Shown here piece by piece: positions 61,023 to 64,000 of a DNA stretch of 64,000 bases. The position numbers were made by a program, and so were the translations under genes. The stretch is from Chrysoperla carnea (lineage: Eukaryota > Arthropoda > Insecta > Neuroptera > Chrysopidae), in NCBI RefSeq assembly GCF_905475395.1, contig NC_058340.1, positions 53,794,181 to 53,858,180 on the forward strand. The letters are read 5' to 3'. The notes beneath the pieces were generated by a model. It was not told the DNA's origin. It searched no databases and worked only from the letters and a program-made list of their open reading frames with translations. Within the stretch, counting starts at the first letter, position 1. Every line of letters starts with the position of its first letter.

Positions 61023-62749
61023 CTAAACTGTTAAATGAGCATGTAGAATTATTTTTTGTAACTGTCCTGAGAATTTAGGCTGATATCATAATTATGGTAG
61101 TTCATGCAAGAACTCAAGAAATCATTTTTCGGTCAAAATTTTTTATTTATAGGCTATGAATCACGTATTTTAATTGATTAATATCGAAGTTTAAAATTTT
61201 CTTTACTGTTTAAAGGCCATCGGGTCAAAATCCCCTTCCAGAAAGTAAGGAAGACACCTTTTTTAAGTAATTAACAAATATATTGCATAATACAGTTGGT
61301 TAGTCCGTAACTAGAATGGAATATTTCAAAATATTTTTTGATATTTTTTTAGGCAGGCACTTTGATGCCTGCCTATGGGCGGAAAATTCATAAATCCGCT
61401 CCTGGGTTGCACAAAATGCAAATTCAATAATTACATTTTAGTAAAGATTGTCTATCTTATCTTATTGAATCAGGATGGGATGAATCAGGATCTAATCAAT
61501 TTTTTAACTATATGTTATGGTGATTGAGCGATATAAACGAATTCTGGTTTTGTTACTCTGGCGCTACGGTTTTAACAGTTATTACTCAACAAAAATATAG
61601 AAGATGCTGTGAAATGAATTTTAAGAAAGTAACCATTTTTGATAAGTTGCATTTTTATTGTCCTTTTTTCCCAACGGCGTTTATTGTTATCCTGAAATGG
61701 TTTTTAAGGGTTTTGTAAAATAAATAAAAAACTTTATCTTATTTTGATTAATTTTATTCGGAATATTATCAATTTGTGATAACAGAAATGTAAATAGACA
61801 AATAATTTCGATGTCTTAAAAAATTGCCTACTTATTTTCAAAATAGTTTAAGAAACAAAATAAAACTATCACCCAAAATAATTAACTACAGTGTGATGTA
61901 TACAAATACTTTTTTTTTAATATTTATTTATTTTAAAATTACAATTTATCCAAGTAAAAATAATATGGGCTGCAAAAATACACATAAGTAAAAAGAAAAT
62001 ACTAAAAAAATTGCAATTTTATTATTTTGTTTTAATTTAAACATTGCAAAATATATACAAAACAATTAACTAAACAAAATTAAGTGTAAAATTGTTTTAA
62101 TTAGCTTAAATTGGATAATTAAAATCCAGTTTTTATTGCGATTATATTAAGGCTAATCTGGCACCTCAGCAGTATTATATTCAAATTTATACAACATAAA
62201 AAATGTATTCAGAATTTTTTCACCATTTTCATATTATTATTTCCAAATAAAAAAATAAAAATAAATTACGATTGAAACAAAGGAAATTACATAAGTGAAG
62301 AGAAAGATGGTAGGTATTTGAATAAATAAAAACATTTTCTGCATTATATAAATTTGAAAAATAATTTATTTGTTGGGAATTCAAAAGTAAGCGCATCTGA
62401 AATTTCTGAAAGAAAAATAACACAAAAAATTCAACAATAATAAATATCTTTTTATTTTTCTCATGTTTCTTTTTTTTTTTTGCAAAATATTTCAAAAAAT
62501 AAATTTTTATATTTCTCTCCCAACAAAATCAACTTTGATTTTTTTTTTATTTCTTTTAAATATTTAAATAATATTATGTCAGAAATTCTTGGACACTCTA
62601 AATTTAACAAAATTTGTATATTCAAAAATATTTACATAAAAAATTGATTAAAAAAATTAAAAATACACTTGATTTTAAATACGGCGTTTTAAGTCTTTGT
62701 AATTTACAATATTCTAAGTACACAAATTGTTCTTTCTTTACACAAAATA
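61023..62749. other. Intergenic stretch between convergent genes
   Basis: Contains a perfect 9-bp-stem hairpin at 61351-61374 (AGGCAGGCA with TGCCTGCCT). It is followed by TAAATCCGCTCCTG ending at 61404, which resembles the right end of a hAT element (CAGGAGCGGATTTA on the other strand). No matching left end was found. The remainder is AT-rich without exons. Confidence 0.45.
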
Positions 62750-62755
62750 TTTATT
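62750..62755 (-). promoter_or_regulatory. Probable polyadenylation signal of the right-edge gene
   Basis: AATAAA on the minus strand, 81 nt downstream of the TGA stop at 62836-62838. Confidence 0.5.
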
Positions 62756-62835
62756 ATAAAGCCACTTTCACCTTATTGACATTACACGTAAAAGCTGCAC
62801 TCAAACACACATAATCCTAATATCACAAGCACAAT

Positions 62836-64000
62836 TCACATGATTGAACACAACCCTGATAACTCAGATCCTTTACTAACTGGAGGCATTACTTTTAAAT
62901 TAACACCTTGTAAAGCTGGCTTTAGTTTGATTTGCAATGGTGGTTCTTCTCCTGGAGGTGGGGGTTCTGAACTGTCTAATGATTCAGATATACTTTGACT
63001 GTTTGATAAATCGGATATCTCTTTAGATTGCGAACTACTTTGAGATGATATTAATGGTTTTGATATATTTATTTTGATTTTACCACTGTGTACATTTGTG
63101 CCAATATTTACAGTTGAATCTAATTGCACATTACCGTCTATTGAACTTTGTACTGATATTTGTGAATTATCTGCAGTAGTCGATGCTATTTCTTCGATAG
63201 GTTCATCAATATCTATAAGAAAAAAAACATTGAAAGTGAAATATTAAGACCGATTTAAATAGGGAATATTCATGAAATTTAAATTTGGTTCAAATATTTT
63301 TCTTCCGTAACTTTAAACTTTACTAAAATCATTTATTTATTAGCAGCGTTAGAGATGAGCTTAATATTATAAATATACTGAGATTCGAATCTTAACTTAT
63401 TGAAAACTACAATCAAGTATTTTGTAAGGAATTATCGTGTATTTTGACCAGTTGGTTAATAAATCTAATTAAAAACTTTCCTTCCATTTTATATCATTAA
63501 AATAATTCAAATATTCCAGAAGAAAATTATAAAGTCATTTTCGAGTAAGTTTAAGATGTATCTTGAAAGCTTTACGAATTTTTAATTAGATTTTTAACGT
63601 TGAAATCAGAAAATAATGATAAATAATTTTACATTTGAAATCAAAGATTTAAATAAAAGAGGAAATATTAGTTTACCTGGATCAAGAGGTTCTGATTTAA
63701 TTTTGACAATACTGCCATCAGCTAATACTACCTCCTCCATCTTATGTTTAACCACATTTTGTGTAGACTCATTTGATGATTCATTCTCTTTAAATACATC
63801 ATCTTCATCATCTGCGGTATCGTCAATTTTTACAATAGGTATCTCTTCCTCTGGTAATATTATACAAACATCTTGTTCTGAATTATCTAAATCATCAATA
63901 TCTTCTTCTTGTTCTTTTGTATCTTCTGAAGCTTTTGTTTCATTATCAGGATTTTCTTCAGTTGATAATAATGGTAAGATATCAGAATTAATTTCCTCAG
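62836..64000 (-). CDS. Unrecognised acidic low-complexity protein, C-terminal two exons (partial)
   Basis: Coding exons are 63677->64000 and 62836-63212, joined by a GT-AG intron of 464 bp in phase 1. The frame is open across the whole 324 nt at the right edge, so the gene continues beyond the window. The visible 232 residues start with a strongly acidic stretch (EEDIDDLDNSEQD, DDTADDEDDVF). Next comes VLADGSIVKIKSEPLDP, whose IKSE is a consensus SUMO-acceptor site. A Ser/Gln-rich stretch, EPPPPGEEPP and the C-terminus GSELSGLCSIM follow. There is no catalytic or DNA-binding domain in this part. Such composition suits a nuclear regulatory or RNA-processing protein, but this is only an inference. 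The gene is convergent with NARS2. Confidence 0.8.

Overview
The window is AT-rich animal DNA with short exons, GT-AG introns, eukaryotic tRNA genes, and many MITEs, foldback repeats, hAT and non-LTR remnants and tRNA-derived SINE-like elements. This points to an insect. I cannot name the order from sequence alone.

The gene-bearing part is the right-hand third. In order: an SBK-family serine/threonine kinase on the minus strand (42040-45911, 5 coding exons, 750 aa); a tRNA-Ala(TGC) gene at 51551; MCM-binding protein MCMBP on the minus strand (53398-57860, 9 coding exons, 573 aa); mitochondrial asparaginyl-tRNA synthetase NARS2 on the plus strand (58800-60996, 3 exons, 472 aa), head to head with MCMBP across about 0.94 kb; and the C-terminal two exons of an unrecognised acidic, low-complexity protein on the minus strand that runs off the right edge (62836->64000). 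I joined all exons by reading splice sites and checking codon phase. The kinase, MCMBP and NARS2 models are open from ATG to stop.

The left edge holds one coding exon of a fatty acyl-CoA reductase on the minus strand (start codon at 2760, Rossmann glycine motif). The rest of that gene lies beyond base 1. A tRNA-Ile(AAT) gene sits just upstream of the exon. A TATA box on the minus strand near 27.99 kb could belong to a distant 5' non-coding exon, but this is unproven.

The 39 kb between the reductase exon and the kinase have no coding exon that I can support. They are filled with repeats: non-autonomous Tc1/mariner-like MITEs flanked by TA, a hAT MITE with a perfect 8-bp duplication, a decayed hAT transposase, a stop-containing non-LTR retrotransposon tail, a SINE derived from tRNA-Leu, and at least ten long inverted-repeat (foldback) elements, several in two or three copies and some nested. 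The most distinctive structures are a perfect 61-bp palindrome at 17736, a 278-bp foldback at 34233, an inverted pair of 47-bp arms at 52166-52306 lying between two opposed tRNA-like sequences, and a mariner-like MITE nested in a foldback at 4131-5255. I see no operon, CRISPR, phage or other prokaryotic system.
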